Assembly (NCBI GenBank): GCA_031290005.1
Contig: JAITOJ010000003.1
Location: forward strand, 1 to 24,070
From: Treponema sp.
GTDB taxonomy: Bacteria > Spirochaetota > Spirochaetia > Treponematales > Treponemataceae
Reading direction: 5' to 3'
DNA: 24,070 nucleotides
A model generated the notes under the pieces. It did not search any database, was not told the origin of the DNA, and was given only the letters and a program-made list of their open reading frames with translations. The position numbers were made by a program, and so were the translations under genes. Shown in pieces: positions 14,859-23,272 of the stretch (its first letter is position 1; every line of letters begins with the position of its first letter).

Positions 14859-16088
14859 ATGAAAATAAAAACTGGAAAATCACCTGTTTTTTTGTTTTTT
14901 CTCTGTATAATTCCGGTCATTCTGTTTATGTCCTGTCAGACCGCCAAACCTGAAGGGAAAATAGATATGCGCGGGGTAAGTATTTTCTCCCAAAATGGAC
15001 AAAGCAGAAGTATAAAATCCGTTGCCTATAGTCCCGACGGTCGGCGTATCCTCGCGGGAATGAGTATCGGGGTTATCAACATATGGGATGCGGAACAGGG
15101 CAGAATGGCGTCCCGCATCAGCGGGTATGAAACCGGGATTACCCAGGCGATTTACAATCCCGACGGGACCAGAATTCTCGCTGCTTCCGGGGATGGTATT
15201 ATTCATTTGTGGGACGCCGGAAGCGGACGGGGGCTTTTCAGTCTTATCGGGCACACCAGCAATATTACTTCTCTGGCCTACAGCGCCGATGGCAGCCGCA
15301 TTGCGTCCGCGTCTTCCGACAGAACCGTGCGGGTTTGGGACGCCCGCCGGGGAACAGAACTCCAGACGCTTACCTGGCATACCGATACGGTAACCGCTGT
15401 GGCGTTCAGTCCTGACGGCAGATATGTGGCTTCCGCTTCCAGAGACAAAAGTTTTTATGTATGGGATACGGTAACCGGGCAGCGGCTTATGAATGTGAAT
15501 GAAAGACAAGGGATGTATTCCTTGGTCTACAGTCCCAATGGGGCTCGTCTGGCCGCGGGGCTGGAAAACGGCGCGGTCAGCATCTGGGACGTAAGCCAGG
15601 GCAGAAGAACCCTCTATCTGCCCGCCCATACCGGCCCGGTGCTCTCGATTGCCTATAGCGCTGATGGCAGCCGTATTGTTTCCACCTCTTCCGACGGAAC
15701 AATCAAAGTATGGAATGCCGAAGACACGCAGATAATCGAACTCAATCAGCGCCTGTTGTGGGATAAAACTGCCCACCGGGGCAGCGTATTTTCCGTATCC
15801 TTCAGCCCCAACGGAAGGAGTATTGTTTCCGCCGGAGAAGACCTGACGTTCCGGGTCTGGGACGCCGCCACAGGGGATGAAATTGCCCGGTTTATCGACT
15901 TCGTGACCGATGAATGGGCCTGTATCACCCCGGATAACTACTACGCCGCTTCTTCAAACGCGGAGGCTCATCTCCGCGTCTACACGAACCAGCGGATTGA
16001 ATTGATGAATAACTACAAGGCATTTTTTTTGCAGCCCTTTATTGTGGCTGACCGGCTCACCGGAACCTTTGCCCGCAACCGGTATTAG
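14859..16088 (+). CDS. WD40-repeat lipoprotein, seven-bladed propeller
   Basis: 409 residues. The signal peptide runs from MKIK to LFMSC with Cys26 lipidated. Seven WD repeats follow, each with 'YSPDG..I.S...D..I.VWD': the WD/WN ends are GVINIWD, GIIHLWD, RTVRVWD, KSFYVWD, GAVSIWD, GTIKVWN and LTFRVWD, enough for one closed propeller. A tail with WACITPDNYYAASSNAEAHLRV follows, a motif I recall after bacterial WD40 domains. Propellers of this type are protein-binding scaffolds; the partner is unknown. The start at 14859 rather than 14829 is chosen because the signal peptide begins there and a promoter sits just upstream. There is no Shine-Dalgarno. It is convergent with the next gene. Confidence 0.9.
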   Translation: MKIKTGKSPVFLFFLCIIPVILFMSCQTAKPEGKIDMRGVSIFSQNGQSRSIKSVAYSPDGRRILAGMSIGVINIWDAEQGRMASRISGYETGITQAIYNPDGTRILAASGDGIIHLWDAGSGRGLFSLIGHTSNITSLAYSADGSRIASASSDRTVRVWDARRGTELQTLTWHTDTVTAVAFSPDGRYVASASRDKSFYVWDTVTGQRLMNVNERQGMYSLVYSPNGARLAAGLENGAVSIWDVSQGRRTLYLPAHTGPVLSIAYSADGSRIVSTSSDGTIKVWNAEDTQIIELNQRLLWDKTAHRGSVFSVSFSPNGRSIVSAGEDLTFRVWDAATGDEIARFIDFVTDEWACITPDNYYAASSNAEAHLRVYTNQRIELMNNYKAFFLQPFIVADRLTGTFARNRY

Positions 16089-16114
16089 GAAAAGATTTTT
16101 TCTCTCCTAATACC
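16081..16114. terminator. Inverted repeat spanning two convergent stop codons
   Basis: GGTATTAGGA (16081-16090) and TCCTAATACC (16105-16114) are perfect 10-bp complements around a 14-base loop that includes a T6 run. Each arm contains the TAT TAG end of one of the two convergent genes. Its position fits a shared bidirectional terminator, but the stem is AT-rich and the T run lies in the loop, so the strength is doubtful. Confidence 0.5.
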
Positions 16115-17828
16115 AGAGCCGGATTGTTTCCAGACGCGAACGGTGCAGGGATTTCAGTAGCAAACTCCGGGTTTCTTCATCATAAACATACCCGGAAGAG
16201 TTATAGCTTTCAAAGCGCGGGTCGGTCCGGAAGGGAATGTTGTAAATCTCAATACTCCTGAACGCAGACATATGGCTGAAAATAATATAATTGATTTCTC
16301 CCAACGGATAGTCGATGGTGAGTGTGATATTCTGTCCCGTATCAGTTTGATATGAAATCAACGATGCCACTGTCCAAGCGCACAGCGGGCCGGATGGAAG
16401 GCTGGCAATAAATACAAGCCGGGGATAAAATGGATTATGCCGGCTAATCAGCGGATACAATTCCCCCAACAGCATGAGACCGAATTCGCTTTCATGCCCC
16501 GAACATACCGAACTGATAACCATCTGTCCGGCGTTTGTATAGACTGCTGATTGAACCGCATCGCTGTAATTGATAAGCGCCGCTCCGATAGTAACGGTTT
16601 GCAGTATGTCAAAAGCCCCCGCCTCGTCGCTGAGTACCAGTCTGCCTGCTTCAAGGGAGGCAGAATTTTCAATCGTTTTGATACATACGGAAATCACCGG
16701 TTCCAGCAGCGCCGCGTATTCACTCCGTACCAACAGAAGCGAACTGTATACATCAATGATTGCCGCCGCCTGCAAGACAGTGGGCTCAAAACCCGAAACA
16801 TTTGCGGGAAGCTGCAAAAACAACGGTATCTGGGGCAGGCCGGATTCCCGGATAAAAAAATCGCCCAGCCCGGGGGTTTTGAAAAAATCAAGATTTTTTT
16901 CCTGAATAGCGGTATCCAGTTGAACCGTCATGGCCGCGGTTTCCGCCACAAACTCCCGATTTAACTGTACCAGAGAACCGAAATAGGGCGCTGAAAGATA
17001 GGTTCGTCCGGGAGTATTCACAAACGATGTGGGTATCCGTGCGCGGGCTTGGGCGAGTCTGTTTCGGGATGCCATTGCCGCCATATAAGCGACTGTTGCC
17101 TTCTCATCAACGGATTGCGGCGCACTTTCGTATGCGGCGATAAGCCTGTCTGTTATCGCGTTTATCGTCGCCCGGTATGCGCCATCCGAAGCAAATTCCA
17201 GGCTCGAAACAGATTCAAAGCTCAAAGCATTTTCCGGATTTACCGGACGGTACGAAACGCCGGGACTGTCGGCATAGAGCACAAGCCGCATGGCAGGAGA
17301 GTCCGGGTTCTCAAGAGGAACATTCAAAACAAACATATCGTTCCGGGAACTGAAAACAGTCCGCATCTGGGTCTGTTCTGAGATTTTGTAGTCCCCGGCA
17401 GGGGAATAGTCAAACACAAGGGCGGAAGCCGTACCAGGGAACGAAGCGAAAAACAAAAGACTTTTTTCTTCTTCGTTTACTACTACTCTGAGCGAGGTGT
17501 TTCGGGAAAAATAAAACTCTCCGGTGCTGCCGGAAATCTGTTTCCAGGACTCAAATACCAGAGGAACTGCACTGCCGTCGCCTAAAATGAGTCTGGCGGG
17601 TTGTTCCATACTTGCGGAAATTGTAATTCCCCGGTATGCTAGGGTCAACGAATTATCGACTGTCTGTGAGTCGGCGGTTTGGGTATATTCTGTAACGGTA
17701 ATGTACAAACTGCCAATGATCTGAGTGGCGGTATCATTATTATGAAACTGGAGCGTTAAAATGCAGAAAACTATACCAATATATAACGCAATGAGTCCCA
17801 AAAATTTGCGGACAGGATGTTTAGTCAT
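16107..17828 (-). CDS. Envelope protein of unknown function
   Basis: 573 residues, not recognised. An N-terminal hydrophobic segment (about 8-26, LGLIALYIGIVFCILTLQF) without a lipobox is a signal anchor. Residues 35-220 are beta-rich, with SLYITVTEYTQ, LAYRGITISASM and LRVVVNEEEKSLLFFASFPG. Residues 230-480 are mainly helical (MAAMASRNRLAQARARIP, FVAETAAMTVQLDTAIQ). A beta-rich tail ends the protein. The ATG at 17828 is chosen because a promoter (17836-17864) ends seven bases upstream; the longer frame to 17891 would overlap the divergent TraB gene. There is no Shine-Dalgarno, so the mRNA is probably leaderless. Probably a periplasmic domain on a membrane anchor. Codon usage and length argue for a real gene. 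Confidence 0.8.
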   Translation of the reverse strand: MTKHPVRKFLGLIALYIGIVFCILTLQFHNNDTATQIIGSLYITVTEYTQTADSQTVDNSLTLAYRGITISASMEQPARLILGDGSAVPLVFESWKQISGSTGEFYFSRNTSLRVVVNEEEKSLLFFASFPGTASALVFDYSPAGDYKISEQTQMRTVFSSRNDMFVLNVPLENPDSPAMRLVLYADSPGVSYRPVNPENALSFESVSSLEFASDGAYRATINAITDRLIAAYESAPQSVDEKATVAYMAAMASRNRLAQARARIPTSFVNTPGRTYLSAPYFGSLVQLNREFVAETAAMTVQLDTAIQEKNLDFFKTPGLGDFFIRESGLPQIPLFLQLPANVSGFEPTVLQAAAIIDVYSSLLLVRSEYAALLEPVISVCIKTIENSASLEAGRLVLSDEAGAFDILQTVTIGAALINYSDAVQSAVYTNAGQMVISSVCSGHESEFGLMLLGELYPLISRHNPFYPRLVFIASLPSGPLCAWTVASLISYQTDTGQNITLTIDYPLGEINYIIFSHMSAFRSIEIYNIPFRTDPRFESYNSSGYVYDEETRSLLLKSLHRSRLETIRLWY

Positions 17829-17835
17829 TGCGGAT

Positions 17836-17864
17836 AGTGTACAGAACCAGGACGACAAAATCAA
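17836..17864 (-). promoter_or_regulatory. Promoter of the unknown envelope protein
   Basis: Minus strand: -35 TTGATT (17859-17864), 17-bp spacer, -10 TACACT (17836-17841). Seven bases separate the -10 from the ATG at 17828, again the leaderless pattern. It lies in the 54-base gap to the divergent TraB gene. Confidence 0.55.
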
Positions 17865-17882
17865 GAGGAAAATGGAGTACTG

Positions 17883-19061
17883 ATGAGTCAAGCCATAAAA
17901 CAGGTAACTTTAGGGGAACGGGAATTTATTTTAGTGGGAACTGCCCACATATCCAGGGAAAGCATTATGGATGTGCGTTCCGCGATCGAAACAGAACGGC
18001 CCGATTGCGTGGCCATTGAACTGGATGACCAGCGCCTTGAAGGCATGAAGAATCCGGACTCATGGAAAAATCTGGATATCATAAAAGTGCTGAAAAAAAA
18101 TCAGGGATTGGTATTGATGGCAAACCTGGTGCTGGCTTCGTTCCAGCGCCGACTGGGTTCTGACGTGGGCATCAAGCCCGGGGAAGAAATGAAAGCGGCA
18201 ATCAACATCGCGGGGGAGTTGGGTATCCCCGCGGTGATGGTTGACCGACCGATTCAGGTGACCCTCCGCAGGGCATGGGGGAAGAATTCCCTCTGGGGGA
18301 AATGCAAACTTCTGGCTGTTCTGCTGTCAAGCGCGTTTTCCAGGGAGAAGATTTCCACCGAGGATGTGGAGAACCTGAAAAATTCCAATGAGATGGATTC
18401 CATGATGAACGAGATGGCGGACTATTTGCCCGTGGTCAAATCGGTGCTTATCGACGAGCGGGATATGTATCTGGCAAGCCATATCTGGCAGTGCACGGGC
18501 AGCAAGGTGTTGGCTGTGCTGGGCGCGGGGCATCTGCCCGGCGTGGCCGCCCGGCTTGAACAGCTCTCATCCGGCGCTATTTCCGCTGACACTAGCGCCA
18601 TCGAAGCCGTGCCCCCCCCCTCATTCGCGGCCCGCAGCGCGGGGTGGCTCTTCCCGCTGGTGATTGTTGCTTTGGTGGTCGCTGGTTTCTGGGCCGGAGG
18701 CGCAAATCTTTCCGGGCACATGTTGTTCCGCTGGCTCCTGTGGAATGGCTCCCTGGCTGCTTTGGGAACCCTTCTCGCGGGGGGGCATATCCTGTCTGTG
18801 ATGACGGCCTTTGTGTGCGCTCCCATCGGTACCCTCAGTCCGGTGCTGGGGGTGGGGTTTTTTGCGGGGCTGATGCAGGCCTGGATAAAAAAGCCCAAGG
18901 TGGAAGATATGGAGCGGCTCAACGATGACATAATGTCTTTCTGGGGAATATACCGCAACCGGATTTTACGGGTATTGCTGATATTTTTCCTGGCCACCTT
19001 GGGAGGCGCCATCGGCAATTTTATCGCCGTGCCCTCATTGGCAGCCAGCCTGTTCCGGTAA
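17883..19061 (+). CDS. TraB/PrgY family membrane protein
   Basis: 392 residues. Residues about 5-230 are the TraB domain: VGTAHIS (GxxH, His22), CVAIELDD with the conserved Glu, and VLAVLGAGHLPG with the second GxxH. The family shares a metal-dependent protease-like (Tiki/EreA-type) fold; the founding members shut down peptide pheromones in Enterococcus, but most bacterial members have no known substrate. The C-terminal third (about 253-390) holds four or more membrane helices. A GGAG site lies five bases before the ATG. A C9 tract (18612-18620) sits between the two halves and could allow slippage. The last 27 bases overlap the 3' end of rsfS on the other strand. Confidence 0.9.
   Translation: MSQAIKQVTLGEREFILVGTAHISRESIMDVRSAIETERPDCVAIELDDQRLEGMKNPDSWKNLDIIKVLKKNQGLVLMANLVLASFQRRLGSDVGIKPGEEMKAAINIAGELGIPAVMVDRPIQVTLRRAWGKNSLWGKCKLLAVLLSSAFSREKISTEDVENLKNSNEMDSMMNEMADYLPVVKSVLIDERDMYLASHIWQCTGSKVLAVLGAGHLPGVAARLEQLSSGAISADTSAIEAVPPPSFAARSAGWLFPLVIVALVVAGFWAGGANLSGHMLFRWLLWNGSLAALGTLLAGGHILSVMTAFVCAPIGTLSPVLGVGFFAGLMQAWIKKPKVEDMERLNDDIMSFWGIYRNRILRVLLIFFLATLGGAIGNFIAVPSLAASLFR
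18612..18620 (+). repeat. C9 homopolymer inside the TraB gene
   Basis: Nine cytosines encode Pro-Pro-Pro at about residues 244-246, at the junction between the soluble TraB domain and the membrane segment. Tracts of this length are prone to slippage, and loss or gain of one base would remove the membrane part. Confidence 0.9.
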
Positions 19062-19409
19062 CCCCTGCCTGATCCGTTTGCCATTGTGCCAGAGTTTTTC
19101 CAGCTCGTAAAAATTACGGGCGCCGGCGGACATGAGGTGTACGATCACCGGTCCGATGTCAACCAACTGCCAGTCCGCGCCGTCGGGGATTTTCCGGTTG
19201 GGCACGTGAATTTCCAGTTCGTTGTCCCGCACATAGTCTTTTATCTGCTTGTACAGACCGTTAGAGTGGGCGGCGCTGGTCACTGTGGCGATGACAAAAA
19301 AATCTGTCCAACTGCTCACTTCGGACACGTCAATAACCGCCACATCGGCGCCCTTGCCGTCTTCAATGAGTCCGGCGATTTCCAAGGTTTTTTCTTGTAT
19401 ACTTTTCAT
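19035..19409 (-). CDS. rsfS: Ribosomal silencing factor RsfS
   Basis: 124 residues, usual length. It binds ribosomal protein L14 and keeps the subunits apart when nutrients are short. The DUF143 signature is clear: VAVIDVSEVSSWTDFFVIAT, then HSNGLYKQI, and a WQLVDIGPVIVHLM core. The ATG at 19409 follows a GGGAGGAGGG stretch, although the spacing of about 14 nt is long. It is the last gene of the rplU operon, 26 nt after the LCP gene. Its 3' end overlaps the TraB gene on the opposite strand. Confidence 0.93.
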   Translation of the reverse strand: MKSIQEKTLEIAGLIEDGKGADVAVIDVSEVSSWTDFFVIATVTSAAHSNGLYKQIKDYVRDNELEIHVPNRKIPDGADWQLVDIGPVIVHLMSAGARNFYELEKLWHNGKRIRQGLPEQAGCQ

Positions 19410-19435
19410 AGGCTGTCAGTTACCCTCCTCCCGAG

Positions 19436-20638
19436 TTACCGTACATAGCGGCCGTCAAAATCGCGGCCCAGAATAATCGTAAAATCAACCAGCGCCCCGG
19501 GCTGTATATCGGTATCCGATATTGCGGGGCTTACATCTTCGTTTACAATATTGCCGCACCGGATGAATTCACCCAAATTCCGGGCCACTTCTTCGTTTCC
19601 GATGTGATTGATAATCATGGTTTTTTCATAATCGTTGGAATCCGCGTTGACCGTGCTGAACACATCGTAGCCCACGCTTTGCAGCAACGCCGCGGTATTC
19701 CGGGCCAACCCCTGCACAGTCGTTCCATTTTGTATTTCAAGCACATAAATCCGGCTGTATTGGGTGTCCATGGACGAAACCAGGGAAGTTACCGTCTGTT
19801 TGACCACATCCTTGATAAGCTGCCCGTCGTACAGGGGGAACAACAGGTGCTGGGTGTCAACCTGCTGAACAGTGCCGCTGATGGATTGGGGATGCAATTG
19901 TTCCGCGTCAATTCCGGCTATTTCCATAAACAGATGCTGCGCGTCCTTGTGGTCGGAGTTTGCCGAAATCAAGTTGTAAAAGGGTTTGAAAGTCCGTTTA
20001 TTCCGAAAATATTTTGCCTGGGCGTTGAAGGCATTGAGCAGCGCCACTACCATGTTTTGGCTGCGGTCCTGGGTTTCGTTCAGGTTTTCTTCCGCCGGGA
20101 CATAGGTCATGTAGGTACGGATTTTTTCGCCGTCCAGAGTTACCGAACCGGAAGGCAAAAGATAGCGCACGCCGTACGCATCGGTCATGTCCACCGGGTA
20201 GGGGATAAATACTTTAAGCCCTCCCAGTAAATCAGTCATTTTGCAGAGAGAGTCCAGAGAAATCACCATGGTAAACGGAATAGTCTGCCCGAAAAGATGC
20301 TCAATTTCCCTGCGGTAAGCCTCAATTCCTTTCTCCCAGTACACCGCGTCAATCCGGTCTACCCGGTTCAGACTGGTGAAAATCGCCCCAGTGTTTCCGG
20401 GCACATCGAAGAGGGCACCCCGCTTGAGGGGCGGATAATAAAATAACACGTCGGTCGTCAAAGCCGAGTTGTTATCCTCCAGCACAAAAAGGACTTTCAA
20501 AATCGGGTCTTCCTTCATTGCTTCCGCAACCGTATCGGTTTGCAGAAAAGTAAAAATGAATCCGCCGGTAATAAGCAAAATCCCTAAAATAATCAGCAAA
20601 AATAATATGCTGGGATGAATTGCAATTTTTTTTGCCAT
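19436..20638 (-). CDS. LCP-LytR_C family protein, atypical active site
   Basis: 400 residues. A membrane anchor (9-31) is followed by an LCP (LytR-CpsA-Psr) domain (about 45-220), with the anchors LDSLCKMTDLLGGLKVFIPYPVDM and LPSGSVTLDGEKIRTYMTY. A LytR_C domain follows (about 295-390, VLEIQNGTTVQGLARNTAALL). In active LCP transferases the first half ends with a SIPRDT-type motif; here the matching place reads DVPGNTG (78-84), without the arginine and aspartate. The RxxxRQ-like site is also reduced (QDRSQN). So glycopolymer transfer to peptidoglycan is uncertain. AGGGG lies seven bases before the ATG. It sits in the rplU operon after yqeK, a common place for LCP genes. Confidence 0.85.
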   Translation of the reverse strand: MAKKIAIHPSILFLLIILGILLITGGFIFTFLQTDTVAEAMKEDPILKVLFVLEDNNSALTTDVLFYYPPLKRGALFDVPGNTGAIFTSLNRVDRIDAVYWEKGIEAYRREIEHLFGQTIPFTMVISLDSLCKMTDLLGGLKVFIPYPVDMTDAYGVRYLLPSGSVTLDGEKIRTYMTYVPAEENLNETQDRSQNMVVALLNAFNAQAKYFRNKRTFKPFYNLISANSDHKDAQHLFMEIAGIDAEQLHPQSISGTVQQVDTQHLLFPLYDGQLIKDVVKQTVTSLVSSMDTQYSRIYVLEIQNGTTVQGLARNTAALLQSVGYDVFSTVNADSNDYEKTMIINHIGNEEVARNLGEFIRCGNIVNEDVSPAISDTDIQPGALVDFTIILGRDFDGRYVR

Positions 20639-20648
20639 GAAAATACCC

Positions 20649-21218
20649 CTATTTCCTTTGTTTTAGTGAATTTTGCAGTTCCCGAGAAGCCGGGGCAACA
20701 GTTTTTCCCTTTTGTTCAAGAAAGGCGATGTTTTCCGTAACGACATACAGCAGCAGGTCATCCAAATCCAGACCCTCCAACTTTTTCAGATATTCCTCTG
20801 TCACCTGGGGCCGGGCTGGTTCAATTTTGTCCGCCACATACAGGATTTTCGCCAGATTTCCCATTCCGGGTCTGCCAACCGTATGCTCCCGCACCGCCTC
20901 AAGAACCGCGGGGGCTTCAATGCCGAAATCTTCCTTGACCTGTATCGCCGCGGCCCGGCCATGCATCAGTACGGGCTTTGTTCGTTCCATTTCAGTCATT
21001 CCTTTACCATCCCGCAAGGCAAGAGAAACAATCGCATCTTCCCCCAGTTCTTTGCACATATCGTGGGCCAGCCCCGCAAGCGCCCCCCATTCGGCATCCT
21101 CGCCATATTTCAGGCACAGCCATTGGGCGGTCTCCGCCACCCTCAGGCAGTGGTTATAGCGTTTCTCGCTTAAAGAGCCGCTGATAAATCTGTCTATTTT
21201 TTCTATTTCGTCCATCAC
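20649..21218 (-). CDS. yqeK: HD-domain Ap4A hydrolase YqeK
   Basis: 189 residues. YqeK enzymes split diadenosine tetraphosphate into two ADP. HD-superfamily metal ligands are visible: His23 in YNHCLRVAE, His52-Asp53 in LAHDMCK, then LMHGRAAA and the EHTVGRPGM motif with a later histidine, followed by ADKIEPAR. The start is GTG at 21218, overlapping the nadD stop (GTGA), or the next codon, ATG at 21215. The two genes are commonly adjacent. The LCP gene follows after 10 nt. Confidence 0.93.
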   Translation of the reverse strand: MMDEIEKIDRFISGSLSEKRYNHCLRVAETAQWLCLKYGEDAEWGALAGLAHDMCKELGEDAIVSLALRDGKGMTEMERTKPVLMHGRAAAIQVKEDFGIEAPAVLEAVREHTVGRPGMGNLAKILYVADKIEPARPQVTEEYLKKLEGLDLDDLLLYVVTENIAFLEQKGKTVAPASRELQNSLKQRK

Positions 21219-21826
21219 CGGTATCCGTATAATTTTCTTTGGATAATATACCGGAAAACCGCCGGACTGACAAGATACCGCCAGCTCCGGCCCCCGGCAA
21301 TCCGTTCCCGGATGTCCGAGGACGACACCGGCAACAGGGCGTTATCCAGGGAGATATGCCGCCAGGGAAAGAGGATATTCCCAGAACCCGCCATCCGCCG
21401 GGCCAGAATAATGTCCGCCCGGTCCGGCAATTCCTCCGCCCGGTACCATTTGTCAAAGTCCGCCGCCAAATCGTCTCCTATGATAAGGCCGATTTTTCCC
21501 TCAAGTTCCCCGCGGTATTTCTGTTCCAGGAGGGTTACCGTGTCAAACGTATAGGACGTTTCTTCCCGCTCCAATTCGCAGACTTCGATTTCAAAGCCCG
21601 GATTGTCCTCGACGGCCGGTTTGAGCATGGCAAGCCGGTCTTCCGGCCCCGCGCCGACCGGCTCACCCTTAAAGGGATGCAGCCGGGCGGGAACAAAGAG
21701 AACTTTGTCATACCCCAATTGACGCATCACCTCGTCGGCCAGAAACAAATGCCCGATGTGGGGCGGATTAAAACTGCCCCCCAGCATGGCGATTTTTTTA
21801 CGGGACTGCGGCTTTTCGGCGGTCAT
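21215..21826 (-). CDS. nadD: Nicotinate-nucleotide adenylyltransferase
   Basis: 203 residues. It joins nicotinate mononucleotide and ATP to give deamido-NAD in NAD synthesis. The nucleotide-binding motif GGSFNPPHIGH (16-26) and the C-terminal SSSDIRERI motif are intact, and SYTFDTVTLL lies between them. The ATG overlaps the obgE stop by four bases (ATGA), so translation is coupled. It is in the usual place between obg and yqeK. Confidence 0.96.
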   Translation of the reverse strand: MTAEKPQSRKKIAMLGGSFNPPHIGHLFLADEVMRQLGYDKVLFVPARLHPFKGEPVGAGPEDRLAMLKPAVEDNPGFEIEVCELEREETSYTFDTVTLLEQKYRGELEGKIGLIIGDDLAADFDKWYRAEELPDRADIILARRMAGSGNILFPWRHISLDNALLPVSSSDIRERIAGGRSWRYLVSPAVFRYIIQRKLYGYR

Positions 21827-22986
21827 GCCCCCGCCCCCGGATACTGCACCGGCTCCTCGTCGCTCACCGACCGGGTGGCAAGAAAGGACGCGTCAAAGGT
21901 ATTTTTTTCTTTCCCCGCTTCCGCGCCGTTAGCCGCAAGCCCGGCAGTTTGCGCTTCCCCCATGCGGGCAACCAAAGCGCGAATCGCCGCTTTCACCTGA
22001 TGTATCCCGTCCCCGGTGAGAATTGATCCCGCGAACACCGATTCGCCGGTGTGCCGCGCCGCGATTTCCCGGCAAATCCGTTCCGCCCGCTCCCGCGAGC
22101 CTTCCAGGTCGGTCTTGTTGCAGAACACCAGGCGCGGCTTGGCGGACAGTTCCGGGGAAAAGGCGTCCAATTCCCGGCACAGGGCGTCATAGGCGGTTTC
22201 GGCCGTTTCTTCCGCGGCGTCGATGATAAAGAGCAGCCCAGCAGTGCGGGAAATATGCTTCAGGAACCGGAACCCCAGGCCCAACCCTTCGGAGGCGCCT
22301 TCGATAATGCCCGGAATATCCGCGATGATGATGTCCCGTTCCTCACCGGGGGCTTTGGCGGGGAATACCGCGTGGAGCACCCCCAGATTGGGAATTTTGG
22401 TGGTAAAAGGATAGGGCGCGACCTTGGGCCGGGCGTTGGTAAAACTCGTGAGGAGCGAGGACTTGCCCGCGTTGGGAAACCCCACCAGCCCGATGTCGGC
22501 CATGATGTTAAGCTCAACTTTAAGAAGTTTGGTTTCCCCCGGCATACCTTCCTGGGCGTATCGCGGGGCCTGATTGGTGGATGATTTGTAGTGGGTGTTG
22601 CCCTTGCCGCCTCTGCCGCCTGTAAGGAGCGGAAACTGTTCCCCTGCGGGGTTGCCGGTAAAATCAAAAATCAGTTCTTCGGTTTGGGCGTCCTTGACCA
22701 GCGTGCCCGGGGGAACCGGAATAATCACATCCTCCCCGTCCGCCCCATGCCGGTTGCCGCCCTCCCCGTCGCCGCCGTTTTTTGCCTTAAAAACCTGCTT
22801 CCTCCGCAGATGGGAGAGGGTCCGCAAGTTCCGCTTGACGCAGAACACCACGTCGCCGCCCCGTCCGCCGTCACCACCAGCAGGCCCGCCCTGGGGCACA
22901 TATTTTTCCCGCCGGAAAGCGGCGCAGCCGTTCCCGCCTTTGCCGGAACGGACTTCTATGAGGGTTTCATCGGTAAAACGTATCAC
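21823..22986 (-). CDS. obgE: Ribosome-assembly GTPase Obg
   Basis: 387 residues. It acts in late 50S assembly. The N-terminal glycine-rich Obg fold is intact (GKGGNGCAAFRREKYVPQGG, KNGGDGEGGNRHGADGED, GGRGGKGNTHYKSSTNQAP). The G domain follows: G1 GFPNAGKSS (169-177), a TT switch in PYPFTTKIPNLGVL, G3 DIPGIIEGASEGLGLG, G4 NKTD. After about residue 345 there is only a short tail, so the C-terminal OCT domain found in some Obg proteins is absent. The start is the GTG at 22986, eight bases after the rpmA stop, with only a weak AGG as ribosome site. Confidence 0.96.
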   Translation of the reverse strand: MIRFTDETLIEVRSGKGGNGCAAFRREKYVPQGGPAGGDGGRGGDVVFCVKRNLRTLSHLRRKQVFKAKNGGDGEGGNRHGADGEDVIIPVPPGTLVKDAQTEELIFDFTGNPAGEQFPLLTGGRGGKGNTHYKSSTNQAPRYAQEGMPGETKLLKVELNIMADIGLVGFPNAGKSSLLTSFTNARPKVAPYPFTTKIPNLGVLHAVFPAKAPGEERDIIIADIPGIIEGASEGLGLGFRFLKHISRTAGLLFIIDAAEETAETAYDALCRELDAFSPELSAKPRLVFCNKTDLEGSRERAERICREIAARHTGESVFAGSILTGDGIHQVKAAIRALVARMGEAQTAGLAANGAEAGKEKNTFDASFLATRSVSDEEPVQYPGAGA

Positions 22987-22994
22987 GCCTGTTA

Positions 22995-23252
22995 TTACGC
23001 CTGCGCCGGGGCCACCGACGCCAGCTTCCGGCCCATGCGCTCATGGTACACCACATTGCCGTCGGCGGTGGCAAACAACGTATCGTCCCTGCCCCGCTGT
23101 ACGTTGGTTCCGGGGTGGATTTTGGTTCCCCGCTGGCGGACCAGTATTGAACCGGCGGACACGAATTCGCCGCCGAATTTTTTAACGCCCAAATATTTGG
23201 GGTTTGAATCGCGGCCATTCTTCGCGCCGCTGCCGCCCTTTTTTCGTCCCAT
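22995..23252 (-). CDS. rpmA: 50S ribosomal protein L27
   Basis: 85 residues. The conserved core is complete: MGRKKGGSGAKNGRDS, KYLGVKKFGGEFVSAGSI, VRQRGTKIHPG, GRDDTLFATADGNV. A GGAGG site seven bases upstream fixes the ATG at 23252. The protein starts directly at the core, as in E. coli, with no N-terminal extension of the kind that Prp cleaves in Firmicutes. That is odd because a prp gene lies immediately upstream. Confidence 0.97.
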   Translation of the reverse strand: MGRKKGGSGAKNGRDSNPKYLGVKKFGGEFVSAGSILVRQRGTKIHPGTNVQRGRDDTLFATADGNVVYHERMGRKLASVAPAQA

Positions 23253-23272
23253 GTTATTCCTCCGTAGGGTAA

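Noticed and set aside
18779..18785. G7 tract in the TraB gene as a second slippage site
   Set aside because: Shorter than tracts usually linked to phase variation, so noted only.
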